From Gracilibacillus salitolerans (GTDB lineage Bacteria; Bacillota; Bacilli; Bacillales; Amphibacillaceae): a DNA stretch of 64,000 bases. The translations under genes and the position numbers were made by a program. The stretch covers positions 496,001 through 560,000 of the forward strand of contig NZ_CP045915.1 in the NCBI RefSeq assembly GCF_009650095.1, in the 5' to 3' direction. This document shows, piece after piece, positions 45,639 to 54,920 of this stretch (position 1 is its first letter; every line of letters begins with the position of its first letter). The notes under the pieces were generated by a model. That model had not been told where the DNA came from. It did no database searches and was given only the letters and a program-made list of their open reading frames with translations.

Positions 45639-46757
45639 TTACTCCACCTCTTCTCGTATTTTATCTATTTTTGCAGACCAAGAAAGATACTCTTGCTTAT
45701 TTAACGATTTTCTACTTGAAATGGTTTCAATTCCTTGAGCAATGTGACCTAATTCTTTTGCGGAAATAGTTTCTGTTTTTCCTTCCATTCTTGCTAATCT
45801 TTCCTTCCAACTATGATGGTAAGGTATACCATATTGTTGTCGAATAACTTCTTTTAGGTACTCGAGCTGATATTCGATCGATGTGTGATAATTTTTCCCT
45901 TTGGTTTGCCAAATAGCGATTGCTCGTAAACGTTCATTACTCAATCTAACCGTTTCTTCACGAACAGGATAAATTGGTCCGAAACGCTTCCCTTGATTCC
46001 ATAAAATAAAAATCGTAATGATGATGCCTTGAACCAACAATACATAGGCCCAACCAGGATACAACCCAAAATGGGAGACGAGTCCACCTGAGGCAGTTAA
46101 ACTGTACTCATCAAAAATAACTTTCTCTGATTCTTCGAAAGGCATCAGGTTAAACAAAGCTTGGGTATGGTCATATTCGGTGATATGTTCATTTGTAAGC
46201 CAAGCTGGTTCTAAAAGTACGATGAGAGAACCTTCACCTATTTCTCTCTCGATTGCCACTGCACCAGCATTATCTTCTAACAGTACATTGTCATCATCGT
46301 TTGTCACCAAGCGGACAAAGCTATTTGGTAGTACTTTCAAGGTTTCTCCTTGATAGTCTGCTTCTGTTGTTTGAGGCTCGGAGTTAAACGTTTCTGTCAT
46401 GGTATATTCTGTTTCCAGGTTAAAGAGTCCATCAGGGTTTTCCTTGGCAAGTACGATTGTATTGCCCTCTCGAATGTAATCGAGATAGTGATTTTCAATA
46501 GTTTGATCTGTAAAGACTGGTGGATTAACTAAAATTCTTAACGTTTCTTTTGTCATCGTAGGTAATGTATCTTCTTTTGAGACATCGTACCCATTTTTAT
46601 CTAAATATGTATAGATCGCCTTTAGTCCGGTAGGCGACGGGGATTCGACCAGATAAGCAGGATACTGCTCTGGTGTATTACTAGTTGAGAATATACTGAC
46701 TACGATAAGCAAAAGAAATAATATGATTCCAATGATCCATGTTTTTTTACCAAACAT
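45639..46757 (-). CDS. DUF4350 membrane protein
   Basis: A 372-residue protein. There is an N-terminal anchor (WIIGIILFLLLIVVSIFS), then an outer DUF4350 domain (SPTGLKAIYTYLDKNGYDVS, REGNTIVLAKENPDGLF, IEREIGEGSLIVLLEPAWLT). A second membrane helix near residue 235 (WAYVLLVQGIIITIFILW) and a cytoplasmic tail that begins GKRFGPIYPVREETVR complete the family layout. Coupled at both ends: one base overlap with the DUF4129 gene and two bases before moxR. The role is unknown; the cluster suggests envelope maintenance. Confidence 0.85.
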   Translation of the reverse strand: MFGKKTWIIGIILFLLLIVVSIFSTSNTPEQYPAYLVESPSPTGLKAIYTYLDKNGYDVSKEDTLPTMTKETLRILVNPPVFTDQTIENHYLDYIREGNTIVLAKENPDGLFNLETEYTMTETFNSEPQTTEADYQGETLKVLPNSFVRLVTNDDDNVLLEDNAGAVAIEREIGEGSLIVLLEPAWLTNEHITEYDHTQALFNLMPFEESEKVIFDEYSLTASGGLVSHFGLYPGWAYVLLVQGIIITIFILWNQGKRFGPIYPVREETVRLSNERLRAIAIWQTKGKNYHTSIEYQLEYLKEVIRQQYGIPYHHSWKERLARMEGKTETISAKELGHIAQGIETISSRKSLNKQEYLSWSAKIDKIREEVE

Positions 46758-47422
46758 TATCGTTCACCTATTTCTTTTGTATCTGATTGGTTCAAAATGG
46801 AATCGATCCATCTACTAGTTTGTGTCTTATACGTTTGATAATCATCGGCGGTAATAGACTGTTCACCGTAAGTGACTTTTTCAAAAAATAGAGCTAAATT
46901 GTAAAAGTCTACTGCTAATGGTTTATTGCTTTGTTTTAGTTCATCATAGTAATCCCAATTTGTTTTCCATTGTTTTGCTAGTAACAAATGGTACGTATCA
47001 AATATTAACAACATAGCCAGAAACTGATGCCTGGTAGCCAAGCGATAGTTAGCTTGTGCTTCATAATCTGTGGCAGCCTGCAAATGATTGTGATAATTCC
47101 ATTCTAATTCATCACTCATTTCAAATGGTCGTTGTTTTGATAGGCGCCTTTTTCTCACTGTGAACATGACCAAAGCAATAATGCCAAAGATAACTACAGC
47201 TGAAACAAGTAGTGTTATGAGAACAATAATCAAATTGCCAGCTGTGGAGGTGGAGTCAAAGGAATCAAACAACTTAGTGAGTATGTCACCAATCCATTCT
47301 GTTATACGATCCCATATTCTTTCTAAAAAACTGCGATTATCCTGATAATATACCTGGTACTCTTGTTTACTTAAAATGTCGTTTAACTGTTCTTGCTCCG
47401 TTCGAAAAGATGACATCGCCAA
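46757..47422 (-). CDS. DUF4129 membrane protein
   Basis: A 221-residue protein. A short outer N-terminal region (FLERIWDRITEWIGDILTKL) precedes one membrane helix (LIIVLITLLVSAVVIFGIIAL, about 70-92). The cytoplasmic C-terminal DUF4129 domain carries the YRLATRHQFLAMLLIFDTYH mark and ends SWxD-like (TSRWIDSILNQ). DUF4129 proteins often accompany DUF58 and transglutaminase-like proteins. It shares one base with the DUF4350 gene and follows the next upstream gene by six bases. Confidence 0.82.
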   Translation of the reverse strand: MAMSSFRTEQEQLNDILSKQEYQVYYQDNRSFLERIWDRITEWIGDILTKLFDSFDSTSTAGNLIIVLITLLVSAVVIFGIIALVMFTVRKRRLSKQRPFEMSDELEWNYHNHLQAATDYEAQANYRLATRHQFLAMLLIFDTYHLLLAKQWKTNWDYYDELKQSNKPLAVDFYNLALFFEKVTYGEQSITADDYQTYKTQTSRWIDSILNQSDTKEIGER

Positions 47423-47428
47423 TCTCCT

Positions 47429-48337
47429 TTATGATTCTTCTGTCACTTCATATTCTTTAATCATTTCTTTCAAGTCTGTTCCTTCTTGTCTAACGGAAGC
47501 ATCCAAATACATGACGGCATAACCAACTGTAAACACAATAGACGTAATTAATGAAATAACTTTAGTTAAAAGTTGAAATAACACACTATTCCCCAAAAAT
47601 ATAAGTGGAAGTTGTAATATGCTGCTAATAATAGTGGTTATAATAAACAGCACAATGAATAATCCAAAGAATTTCCATGTTTGTTTTTTTGTTAGGCGCC
47701 AGCTCTTAGATAGGCCCGGTGCAACTTCATCAAAAAGAACGGCAGGTAAATATAAACTCCATTTAGTTAGAAGTAATCCTAACCCAATAAATATTCCTAA
47801 AGAGAAAAGCATCATGATGCCAAAGCCAAAAATGGGGTCGACAAACATGAACGTTACACTAGTTAATCCAATAATTATAAAACAAGGTAATAGTAAAGCG
47901 AATGTAATGAGACCAAAAAGCAATGTGCTTCCAAGCAATGGCCAATACCTTGGCAGTGTTTTTATGATCATTTCTTTAGCTAATAAATCTTTTCCATCTC
48001 TTGCATATTTAACTGCCCAGGTAATAGCACCGGCGAGAATAGGTGTAGCAAAAAGGATTAATAAATTTACGAAAGCGGATATTAAGTCCTCTTGAATCGT
48101 TGTGTTGACGACTGAATCAGCACCTGTAATTAGTTGTTCAATTAGGTTTTGCCCTGGGTCACCGCTAACAATGAGATCACGCCCTGTCAAGCTTAAAATC
48201 AAAGATTGGAGAGCGAATATCGGTACCATTACAAAGAAAGTGATCATAAATAAAGGCTTAAAGTTTGATTTAATAATTCGAAAAGTCTGATCTAAAATGG
48301 CGCCAAACCCTAATGGTTTTGTTATATTTTCATTCAT
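47429..48337 (-). CDS. Six-helix membrane protein, first gene of the MoxR/DUF58 operon
   Basis: A 302-residue integral membrane protein. The start PLGFGAILDQTFRIIKSNFK and the helices MITFFVMVPIFALQSLIL, LLFGLITFALLLPCFIIIGL, GLGLLLTKWSLYLPAVLFDE and FFGLFIVLFIITTIISSILQ fit the broad group of glycerophosphoryl-diester-phosphodiesterase membrane-domain or DUF975-like proteins. The segment VAPGLSKSWRLTKKQTWKFF is the characteristic link in that group. It heads the operon. No enzyme domain is present. Function unknown. Confidence 0.7.
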   Translation of the reverse strand: MNENITKPLGFGAILDQTFRIIKSNFKPLFMITFFVMVPIFALQSLILSLTGRDLIVSGDPGQNLIEQLITGADSVVNTTIQEDLISAFVNLLILFATPILAGAITWAVKYARDGKDLLAKEMIIKTLPRYWPLLGSTLLFGLITFALLLPCFIIIGLTSVTFMFVDPIFGFGIMMLFSLGIFIGLGLLLTKWSLYLPAVLFDEVAPGLSKSWRLTKKQTWKFFGLFIVLFIITTIISSILQLPLIFLGNSVLFQLLTKVISLITSIVFTVGYAVMYLDASVRQEGTDLKEMIKEYEVTEES

Positions 48338-48426
48338 TTCCAGCTATTCCTCCCTAAATTCAAATCATATAATGATTATTTTAACATGATTTATGATATA
48401 TGGAATATGATTTTGAAAGGATTTGT

Positions 48427-48462
48427 AAAAAATAGGAGGATGAACCAATGTCATCCTCCTTA
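48427..48462 (-). terminator. Terminator of the TetR-MFS operon
   Basis: Minus-strand AGGAGGATGA and TCATCCTCCT perfect arms around CATTGGT, followed by ATTTTTTAC. Confidence 0.88.
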
Positions 48463-48465
48463 TTT

Positions 48466-49953
48466 CTATGCTGCTTTTTTATTGGTGTATTCGGTTTGTG
48501 ATTTAGTTTTTAAGAAAAGTGTTAAACAAAGACCGATAATGGATAGTATAGTGGCTATCCAAAAAGCATTGTTGTAACCGTTGATAGCACCGTTGTTGGC
48601 AATTTGGGTCATAGCTTCTGCTTCGGATAAACCTTCTAATGCAGTTTGATTAGGCTGATAGTTTGTAGCAGAAGTAGTCATGATAGTGATAAGTATCGCT
48701 GTTCCAATCGAAGCGGATACTTGCTGCATGGTATTTGCCATTGCTGTCCCGTGTGGATGCCATTCTGGTGGTAACTGGTTTAAACCTGCTGTCATCACCG
48801 GCATCATCACTAATGAAAGACCAAACATACGAATGGCATAGATTGTAACTAGGAAGCTGTATGCTGTATCCATTTCTAAGCTCGTAAATAAGAAAGTTGT
48901 GATCGTTACAATGGTCATGCCAATCGCTGCTAACCATTTCGCACCAAACTTATCAAACAACATCCCCGTAATAGGAGACATAATCCCCATTACAATCGCA
49001 CCAGGGAAGAGCATTAACCCAGATTCCAAAGCAGTGAAATCTCTTGTGTTTTGCATGTATAAAGGCAACATGGTTTCTGCGCCGATTAATGCCATAAGCA
49101 CAATCATGGTAATGATTAATGATAATGAGAAAATAGGATATTTAAATACTCGAAATTCGAGCATTGGATGTTTCAATTTCATTTGACGGAGAATAAACAA
49201 GGTGATGATAACCGCAGCAACAATGATAATTACGACTGCTTGAACATCGATTTGAGTAGTGTTTTCTCCACCACCATGTCCGCCGCTGATACTACTAAAT
49301 CCATATAACAGACCACCGAATCCAAATGATGATAATAGAATGGAAAGAATATCAATTTTAGGATAGGTTTGTTCAGTGACATTTTTGACAAAGATCGCGG
49401 CTGTAATAATGGCGATAATTACGATCGGTAATACGACATAAAATAACCCTCTCCAAGAGAAAAACTCTAATAACCAACCAGAAAGAGTAGGTCCGATTGC
49501 AGGTGCAAAGGAAATAACAATCCCAGCCATCCCCATTGCAGCCCCACGTTTCTCTACAGGAAATATTTTTAACATGACAGTCATCATTAACGGAAGCATA
49601 ATCCCGGAACCAGCTGCCTGAACTACCCTCGCTACTAACAATAATTCAAATGCATGGGAAATCGATGCTATAAGCGTTCCTAATGCGAAAATACTTAAGG
49701 CAGTTATGAATAACTGTCTGGTCGTGAACCGCTCAATTAAGAAAGCGGATATAGGTATCATCACACCATTTGTTAATAAAAAGGCAGTGGTTAACCATTG
49801 TACTTGATTTTCTGAGATGCCAAAATCATTCATAATACTTGGCAATGCAGTTGCTAACAGCGTTTCGTTTAATAATCCTACAAAAGCGCCAACGAGCATG
49901 ACAGCGACGATCGGTCCCCTTTTCACTTCTGTTGGATTTACTTCTTGCTTCAT
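48466..49953 (-). CDS. MFS multidrug exporter, DHA2 family (TetR-linked copy)
   Basis: A 495-residue 14-helix drug/H+ antiporter. The start VGAFVGLLNETLLATALPSI, the loop LIERFTTRQLF and the segment GIVISFAPAIGPTLSGW place it beside LmrB/EmrB proteins. It is a paralogue of the exporter at 18849-20249. Its start codon directly follows the stop of the tetR-type gene, so the two are co-transcribed from the operator-controlled promoter upstream of tetR. Substrate unknown; inducible export of a lipophilic drug or bile-like compound is expected from relatives. Confidence 0.9.
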   Translation of the reverse strand: MKQEVNPTEVKRGPIVAVMLVGAFVGLLNETLLATALPSIMNDFGISENQVQWLTTAFLLTNGVMIPISAFLIERFTTRQLFITALSIFALGTLIASISHAFELLLVARVVQAAGSGIMLPLMMTVMLKIFPVEKRGAAMGMAGIVISFAPAIGPTLSGWLLEFFSWRGLFYVVLPIVIIAIITAAIFVKNVTEQTYPKIDILSILLSSFGFGGLLYGFSSISGGHGGGENTTQIDVQAVVIIIVAAVIITLFILRQMKLKHPMLEFRVFKYPIFSLSLIITMIVLMALIGAETMLPLYMQNTRDFTALESGLMLFPGAIVMGIMSPITGMLFDKFGAKWLAAIGMTIVTITTFLFTSLEMDTAYSFLVTIYAIRMFGLSLVMMPVMTAGLNQLPPEWHPHGTAMANTMQQVSASIGTAILITIMTTSATNYQPNQTALEGLSEAEAMTQIANNGAINGYNNAFWIATILSIIGLCLTLFLKTKSQTEYTNKKAA

Positions 49954-50769
49954 TTAATTACCTCCTTGTTTGCATAAACGCTCTAGTCTTAATACGTCTG
50001 TCTGAATCATTTCTTCGCCTTTTAAGTAGTGTAGTGATACTTCGGCAGTAATGGAATATGGTGAGCGGTTATCAATTTCCTGTTCTATTTGTTTCACGAC
50101 TTTTAAGAGCTTATCTTGATTGTGAAGCTCTTTTTGTTGAATAGTCGCTCTTAAGTCCTTTAGAACACTATCAAATGTCTCGTTTTGCGTTTCATGTAAA
50201 AAAGGGTCCAAGTCATCCAGATTGTTAACAATGCTATTGATGTGATGACTAACCCAATTACTTAGTTGTTGGACGTTAAGTTGGGTTTGCTGAATAAACA
50301 TATATAAATAATATTCTTTCAGCATACCTTGTAAAATGACAACCATATCGGCAAGAAATGGTTTTACCTTCTCTCCATAACACAGGTAAAACATTGCTTT
50401 ATGTTTTTGTGTTAGCGTAACATGTAGCTCATCCATTTTTTTATTTATTTGTGGATCCTTTCTTGGTTGAAACTCATTAAACATCACATGAATAAAAGGC
50501 TGATGTTCCATCCATGCGGTCATCTCGTGTTCTATATACGCAGCTAAATCACGGCTTGTTTCCTCTATTTGATGGGTGCTGTTAATAATTTTACTGTAAT
50601 GTTCATCAATCATTTCCAGCATTAAATCCCGCTTAGACGAAAAATAATTATAGAACCCGCCTTTAGAAATACCTGCCTTTTGTGCTATTTGCTGGACAGA
50701 TGTTTCATTAAATCCATGATCCGAAAACAGTTGTAAAGCTGTGTTCATGATGTGCTTTTTTGTATCCAA
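49954..50769 (-). CDS. TetR-family repressor
   Basis: A 271-residue repressor. The TetR DNA-binding domain is at residues 3-50 (IMNTALQLFSDHGFNETSVQ, QIAQKAGISKGGFYNYFSSK). The long C-terminal ligand domain, about 220 residues, is larger than usual and helical throughout. Some YhgD/LmrA-like TetR proteins with DHA2 exporters have this size. It sits directly before the exporter. Two TGAC-N6-GTCA palindromes lie in its promoter region and are very probably its operators, giving self-control and control of the exporter. Confidence 0.9.
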   Translation of the reverse strand: MDTKKHIMNTALQLFSDHGFNETSVQQIAQKAGISKGGFYNYFSSKRDLMLEMIDEHYSKIINSTHQIEETSRDLAAYIEHEMTAWMEHQPFIHVMFNEFQPRKDPQINKKMDELHVTLTQKHKAMFYLCYGEKVKPFLADMVVILQGMLKEYYLYMFIQQTQLNVQQLSNWVSHHINSIVNNLDDLDPFLHETQNETFDSVLKDLRATIQQKELHNQDKLLKVVKQIEQEIDNRSPYSITAEVSLHYLKGEEMIQTDVLRLERLCKQGGN

Positions 50770-50781
50770 TTGATCACCTTC

Positions 50782-50815
50782 TGACTAAATGGTCACTTTA
50801 ATGACTTTTCGGTCA
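50782..50815. promoter_or_regulatory. Tandem TetR operators
   Basis: TGACTAAATGGTCA (50782-50795) and TGACTTTTCGGTCA (50802-50815) both have the form TGAC-N6-GTCA. Their centres are 20 bases apart, two helical turns, between the -10 box and the start codon of the tetR-type gene. Confidence 0.8.
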
Positions 50816-50823
50816 CGATAGTT

Positions 50824-50852
50824 ATTGTATTAAATATCAAGCTTAGTGTCAA
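50824..50852 (-). promoter_or_regulatory. SigA promoter of the TetR-MFS operon
   Basis: Minus-strand TTGACA (50847-50852), a 17-base spacer and TACAAT (50824-50829). It is near-consensus, and the tandem operators lie just downstream. Confidence 0.85.
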
Positions 50853-50878
50853 CGTATAAGAACTAATCTTTACACTAA

Positions 50879-50908
50879 AAAAACAATGCTATCATTAGCA
50901 TTGTTTTG
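50879..50908 (-). terminator. Terminator overlapping the end of pepT
   Basis: Minus-strand AAAACAATGCTA and TAGCATTGTTTT arms around ATGA, followed by TTTAG. The stem includes the last two codons and stop of pepT. Confidence 0.8.
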
Positions 50909-52127
50909 TGAAGCGTTCTGCTATTTTGACAATCGTTTCTGTAGCTTTGATCATATTATCGACGGAAATATATTCGTATTTACCATGGAAATTCTCACCG
51001 CCGGTAAATATATTAGGGGTCGGTAATCCCATGAAGGAAAGCTGTGAACCATCTGTTCCGCCGCGAATTGGCTGAATTAAAGGATCTACACCAATATCTT
51101 TCATTGCCTCTGCTGCGATATCTACAATATCTTTCACAGGCTCGATTTTTTCAGCCATATTATAGTATTGATCCATGATTTCTAACAAGATACAACCTTC
51201 ACCATATTGACTTTGTAGCTCCTTGACAATAGAACTGATTAGTTGCTTTTTTTGATTGAATTTATTTCGGTCATGGTCGCGGATAATATAATATAGCTTG
51301 GCTTTTTCTACATCCCCCTCAAATGAAAGTAAATGGAAAAAACCTTCATATTCTTCTGTATACTCTGGAGCTTGTTCTGCTGGCAATTGTGCTTGAATTT
51401 CCATAGCTATTTTTGTTGCATGAATCATTTTTCCTTTGGCTGTACCTGGATGAACATTGTTGCCTTGCACCGTGATTTTTGCTGCCGCCGCATTAAAGCT
51501 TTCGTATTGTAATTCACCTAATGGTCCACCGTCAATCGTATAGGCAAATTGGGCACCAAATCGGCCTACATCAAATTTATGAGGGCCACGTCCAATTTCT
51601 TCATCTGGAGTAAAGGCGACTCTGATTGTCCCATGTGGAATCTCGGGATTTTTAATAAGGTATTCCAATGCTGTCATAATTTCTGCAATACCCGCTTTAT
51701 TATCAGCACCAAGCAACGTCGTACCATCTGTAGTTATTAGTGTGTGACCATGGTAGTTTTCTAATGCGGGGTATTCGGTTGGTGACAGGACAATGTTTTT
51801 CTCTATGTTTAGTAGAATATCTTTCCCATCATATTGTTCAATTACTTGTGGTTTGACGCCTTTACCGGTAAAGTCTGTCGCTGTATCTATGTGGGCAAGA
51901 AAGCCGATCACCGGTAATTCTTTATCAACGTTGCTTGGAAGAGTTGCCATTACATAGGCATTGTCATCAATAGTTACATCCCTCATGCCAATATCCTTTA
52001 ATTCTTCCACTAGTAAATAAGCAAGCTCCCATTGACCTTCAGTGGACGGGCAGTTTGGGTTACTTTCATCAGATTGTGTATCCATTTGTACATATTTACT
52101 TAGCCGATCGATTAGTTTCTGTTTCAT
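50895..52127 (-). CDS. pepT: Peptidase T (tripeptidase)
   Basis: A 410-residue cytoplasmic zinc aminotripeptidase of the M20 family. It cuts the N-terminal residue from tripeptides. Metal and catalytic marks are [12 protein letters not shown] (first His/Asp), [10 protein letters not shown] (bridging Asp), TPDEEIGRG (catalytic Glu pair), [10 protein letters not shown], and [19 protein letters not shown] with the last His in ENFHGKYEY. Length and motifs are those of PepT throughout. GGAGG precedes the ATG. Single gene with its own terminator. Confidence 0.95.
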   Translation of the reverse strand: MKQKLIDRLSKYVQMDTQSDESNPNCPSTEGQWELAYLLVEELKDIGMRDVTIDDNAYVMATLPSNVDKELPVIGFLAHIDTATDFTGKGVKPQVIEQYDGKDILLNIEKNIVLSPTEYPALENYHGHTLITTDGTTLLGADNKAGIAEIMTALEYLIKNPEIPHGTIRVAFTPDEEIGRGPHKFDVGRFGAQFAYTIDGGPLGELQYESFNAAAAKITVQGNNVHPGTAKGKMIHATKIAMEIQAQLPAEQAPEYTEEYEGFFHLLSFEGDVEKAKLYYIIRDHDRNKFNQKKQLISSIVKELQSQYGEGCILLEIMDQYYNMAEKIEPVKDIVDIAAEAMKDIGVDPLIQPIRGGTDGSQLSFMGLPTPNIFTGGENFHGKYEYISVDNMIKATETIVKIAERFTKQC

Positions 52128-52276
52128 TGATTTGGCCTCCGTTTCAGTTCACGCTATGAATAGTTTTACAATTAATAATATCATACTAATGGTCAATGAT
52201 GATTAACGAGAGATTTTACCTAGAATTATGTATACTAGGAATAAATGATTATTAATGTAAAAAAAGGAGTAAGCTT

Positions 52277-53305
52277 ATGACGGATAAGATCCATAGACGG
52301 AAAAGTGAGCATATAGAATTAAGTTTAAAGGATGAGGCGTTAGGTGAAGGAATGACCAATGGCTTGGAACAATATCATTTTCAGCATAATGCTTTACCTG
52401 ATATCGATTTTGAAGCAATTGACATATCATCCGCTTTTTTTGGTCAATCACTCCGGACACCATTTTTAATTAGTTCAATGACAGGTGGGGCGGAAATGGC
52501 CGAAATGATCAATCGAAACCTTGCGATCGCTGCGGAACAACAAGGCTGGATCTTTGCTTTAGGCTCAACAAGAGTGTTGTTAGAAAGTGAAAAATTCCGC
52601 AAATCGTTTCAAGTAAGAGAGTACGCACCAAACACACCGATTATTGCAAATATTGGAGCTGTCCAACTGAATTATGGTGTGACTGTCGATCACGTCAAAC
52701 AGATTCTGGAGTGGACAGATGCCAATGCATTGGTATTACATTTAAACACGATTCAAGAAGTGATTCAGGCAGGAGGCGATACGAACTTCAGTAATTTGTT
52801 AGCTAAGATCGAGAATTTAATTCAGTCGTTATCGATTCCGGTAGGGGTGAAAGAAGTAGGTTTTGGTATTGATGGAAAAACAGCAAAGCGACTAACCGAT
52901 ATTGGTGCCTCCTTTATCGATGTTGCGGGAGCAGGCGGTACATCCTGGAGTCAGGTAGAGAAATTGCGTTCCAAAGAAAAGCTAAAAAAAGAGGCAGCGG
53001 AAGCCTTCGCAAGCTGGGGGAATTCCACTGCAGCCTGTTTAGATGAGGCTGCCAACATTATCCCTGAACAGCACATCATCGCTAGCGGCGGTATTCGTAA
53101 TGGCCATCATGCTGCTAAAGCGATCGCATTAGGTGCCGATTATGCAGGTTTTGCTAGGTCGATTTTAAAAGAGGCGATTGATTCTGCTGAAAATGTGATA
53201 GAATGGATGCAAGTTCGTGAATTAGAATTGCAAATGGTCATGTTTGGTGTCGGTGCAGGAAACCTGCAGGCATTACAATCAACCGACCGATTATCACGGC
53301 GCTAA
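52277..53305 (+). CDS. fni: Isopentenyl-diphosphate delta-isomerase, type 2
   Basis: A 342-residue FMN- and NADPH-dependent isomerase that interconverts isopentenyl and dimethylallyl diphosphate for isoprenoid synthesis. Marks include the start RRKSEHIELSLKDE, FLISSMTGGAEMAEMINRNL, ALGSTRVLLES, LHLNTIQEVIQAGGDTNF with the family QE and N, KEVGFGID, DVAGAGGTSWSQVE and ASGGIRNGHHAAKAIALGAD. It differs fully from type 1 enzymes. AAAAGGAG precedes the ATG. The reductase that follows shares the strand after 80 bases, so the two may be co-transcribed. Confidence 0.94.
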   Translation: MTDKIHRRKSEHIELSLKDEALGEGMTNGLEQYHFQHNALPDIDFEAIDISSAFFGQSLRTPFLISSMTGGAEMAEMINRNLAIAAEQQGWIFALGSTRVLLESEKFRKSFQVREYAPNTPIIANIGAVQLNYGVTVDHVKQILEWTDANALVLHLNTIQEVIQAGGDTNFSNLLAKIENLIQSLSIPVGVKEVGFGIDGKTAKRLTDIGASFIDVAGAGGTSWSQVEKLRSKEKLKKEAAEAFASWGNSTAACLDEAANIIPEQHIIASGGIRNGHHAAKAIALGADYAGFARSILKEAIDSAENVIEWMQVRELELQMVMFGVGAGNLQALQSTDRLSRR

Positions 53306-53325
53306 ACTTCCTGATAAGTTTCGCT

Positions 53326-53351
53326 TTCAATCAGTGGTGGAACTGATTGAA
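53326..53351 (+). other. Hairpin between fni and the reductase gene
   Basis: TTCAATCAGT and ACTGATTGAA perfect arms around GGTGGA, without a T-run. It may be a processing or stability element rather than a terminator. Confidence 0.4.
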
Positions 53352-53386
53352 GTCTCACTTTATATAAAGGATAGAGGTGTATATCC

Positions 53387-54382
53387 ATGGGGGATTACGA
53401 ATTGTTTGATATAACCATTATTGGTGGTGGCACAACAGGCCTTTTTGCTACGTATTATGCGACCATGCGAAATATGAAAGTTAAATTGTTAGAGTCTCAA
53501 TCTCAATTTGGCGGTAAAGTGATGCAATTTTTCCCGGAAAAATTAATCTATGATGTCGGGGGATATCCTGATATATCAGGTGAAGATTTAGTAAAGCAAA
53601 TGATCACTCAAGCTAACCAACATCAACCTGTGATGTTAACCGATAGATGGGTAGAATCTATTGAGAAAAATTCGGATCATTTTATTTTATATACCAGTAA
53701 AGGTGAGCAGCATGCTACGAAAGCCATTTTGCTTGCAACAGGCTCCGGAACATTCCATACGAAAACACCAGATAATTGGGATGCGTTACCTTTTCCGGAA
53801 TTTCGCAAGCATATCGCCACTAACCTGATGAATCGAGAAAAGTACCATAATAAAAACGTCGTAATCACTGCTAATAATAAGGTAGGAGTAGGTTGGGCAT
53901 TGTATCTAAAGGATCATGCGAAGTCTGTCACGGTAGTGAATCCGGATTCCAAATTTCATCAAGTAAAAGAAGAAGATTTAGAGCAATTATTAAATACTTC
54001 CATACAAGTTCATATGGAATCCCACATTACGAATATCGATGTAAAGGAAAATCAACTGCAATCAGTGGAAATCAATAAGGAAGAACAGGAAACTTTAACC
54101 GTTGAAACAGACGAGCTGCTTACCTATCACGGTCTTGAATTACAGGCAACCCCGCTGGATAATTGGAGTGTTGATACATATAAAGGACGTATTCCAGTTA
54201 AAGGGGATATGGCAACCAATGTACCAGGGATTTTTGCTTCTGGTGATATAGTTCAATATGAGGGCAAAACAAATTTGATTGCATCGGGTTATTCGGAAGC
54301 TATTACGGCTGTTAATAAAGCGCATCTATTTATCGATCCGCGTGCTACTGAACAATTGTATAGTACGGTTCTTTACCGGTAA
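53387..54382 (+). CDS. Ferredoxin-NADP reductase-like flavoprotein (YumC type, altered NADPH site)
   Basis: A 331-residue flavoprotein of the thioredoxin-reductase-like ferredoxin reductase group. The FAD site is intact: ITIIGGGTTGLFATYYA near residue 10 and the C-terminal GIFASGDIVQY. No CxxC pair is present, so it is not a thioredoxin reductase. The second dinucleotide site, normally VVGGGDSAVDWA, reads VVITANNKVGVGWAL, without the glycines. NADPH binding is therefore doubtful or altered. AGAGGTG precedes the ATG. It follows fni and might feed electrons to it or to the 7Fe ferredoxin elsewhere in the window. Confidence 0.8.
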   Translation: MGDYELFDITIIGGGTTGLFATYYATMRNMKVKLLESQSQFGGKVMQFFPEKLIYDVGGYPDISGEDLVKQMITQANQHQPVMLTDRWVESIEKNSDHFILYTSKGEQHATKAILLATGSGTFHTKTPDNWDALPFPEFRKHIATNLMNREKYHNKNVVITANNKVGVGWALYLKDHAKSVTVVNPDSKFHQVKEEDLEQLLNTSIQVHMESHITNIDVKENQLQSVEINKEEQETLTVETDELLTYHGLELQATPLDNWSVDTYKGRIPVKGDMATNVPGIFASGDIVQYEGKTNLIASGYSEAITAVNKAHLFIDPRATEQLYSTVLYR

Positions 54383-54392
54383 TAGAAGGGGG

Positions 54393-54920
54393 TTAATCGA
54401 TCACATCTTCTGGTCGTTTACCCCATTTTAATTCTCTGATACTTAAGCCAAAGTCCATTTGTAAGTGCGGATAATCTTTAAAACGTGTAAAATCTCCACC
54501 CCATGTAAATCCTAAATCTTTAGCAATCTCTACTACTTCCATCCAATCGCTTTCTCCATTTTGGTTACCGTCATATTCTAAATCCCAAATAACGTTATTT
54601 TCATTTGTTTGTAGAGCAAAATCTATAGCAAGCCCATAATTATGGTAGGATTCTCCTCCTTGTGCATAGGTCACAATCGTTCCTTCCGTCTCTCTTCCTT
54701 GCTGATAGATAGCATCCTGCTCTTCTGCTGACCGAAAACTGTCTGTAATTATAATCGATATTCCGATCTCATCTGCCTGTTTTACCAGTTCTTCTTTGCT
54801 CTCTTCCACGATGGGGTGTAGTTCTGTCGGCATTGGTCGACTACTATATTTTTGATATTGAAAAAATAAGTAACCACTGACAATTATAAACAAAAAGACT
54901 AAAATTGTGCGAATTTTCAT
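54393..54920 (-). CDS. M15-family peptidoglycan peptidase (CwlK/VanY-like), membrane-anchored
   Basis: A 175-residue cell-wall peptidase with an N-terminal anchor (ILVFLFIIVSGYLFFQYQ) and an outer D,D- or L,D-peptidase domain. Zinc and catalytic marks are SFRSAEEQDAIYQQG, SYHNYGLAIDFAL with the His and Asp ligands, and the closing DYPHLQMDFG. This places it with M15B/C enzymes such as CwlK, which cuts the L-Ala-D-Glu link, or VanY carboxypeptidases; which one is not decided. ATG at 54920 follows AAAGGAG; the longer frame has no such site and would bury the signal segment. Convergent with the reductase gene. Confidence 0.82.
   Translation of the reverse strand: MKIRTILVFLFIIVSGYLFFQYQKYSSRPMPTELHPIVEESKEELVKQADEIGISIIITDSFRSAEEQDAIYQQGRETEGTIVTYAQGGESYHNYGLAIDFALQTNENNVIWDLEYDGNQNGESDWMEVVEIAKDLGFTWGGDFTRFKDYPHLQMDFGLSIRELKWGKRPEDVID

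Noticed and set aside
47619-48095. Open frame of 158 codons on the plus strand
   Set aside because: It is antisense to the six-helix membrane protein gene. No ribosome binding site or recognisable domain.
50782-50815. Short direct repeats as CRISPR
   Set aside because: Only two 14-base palindromic units 20 bases apart; this is an operator pair. No CRISPR array or cas gene was seen anywhere in the window.
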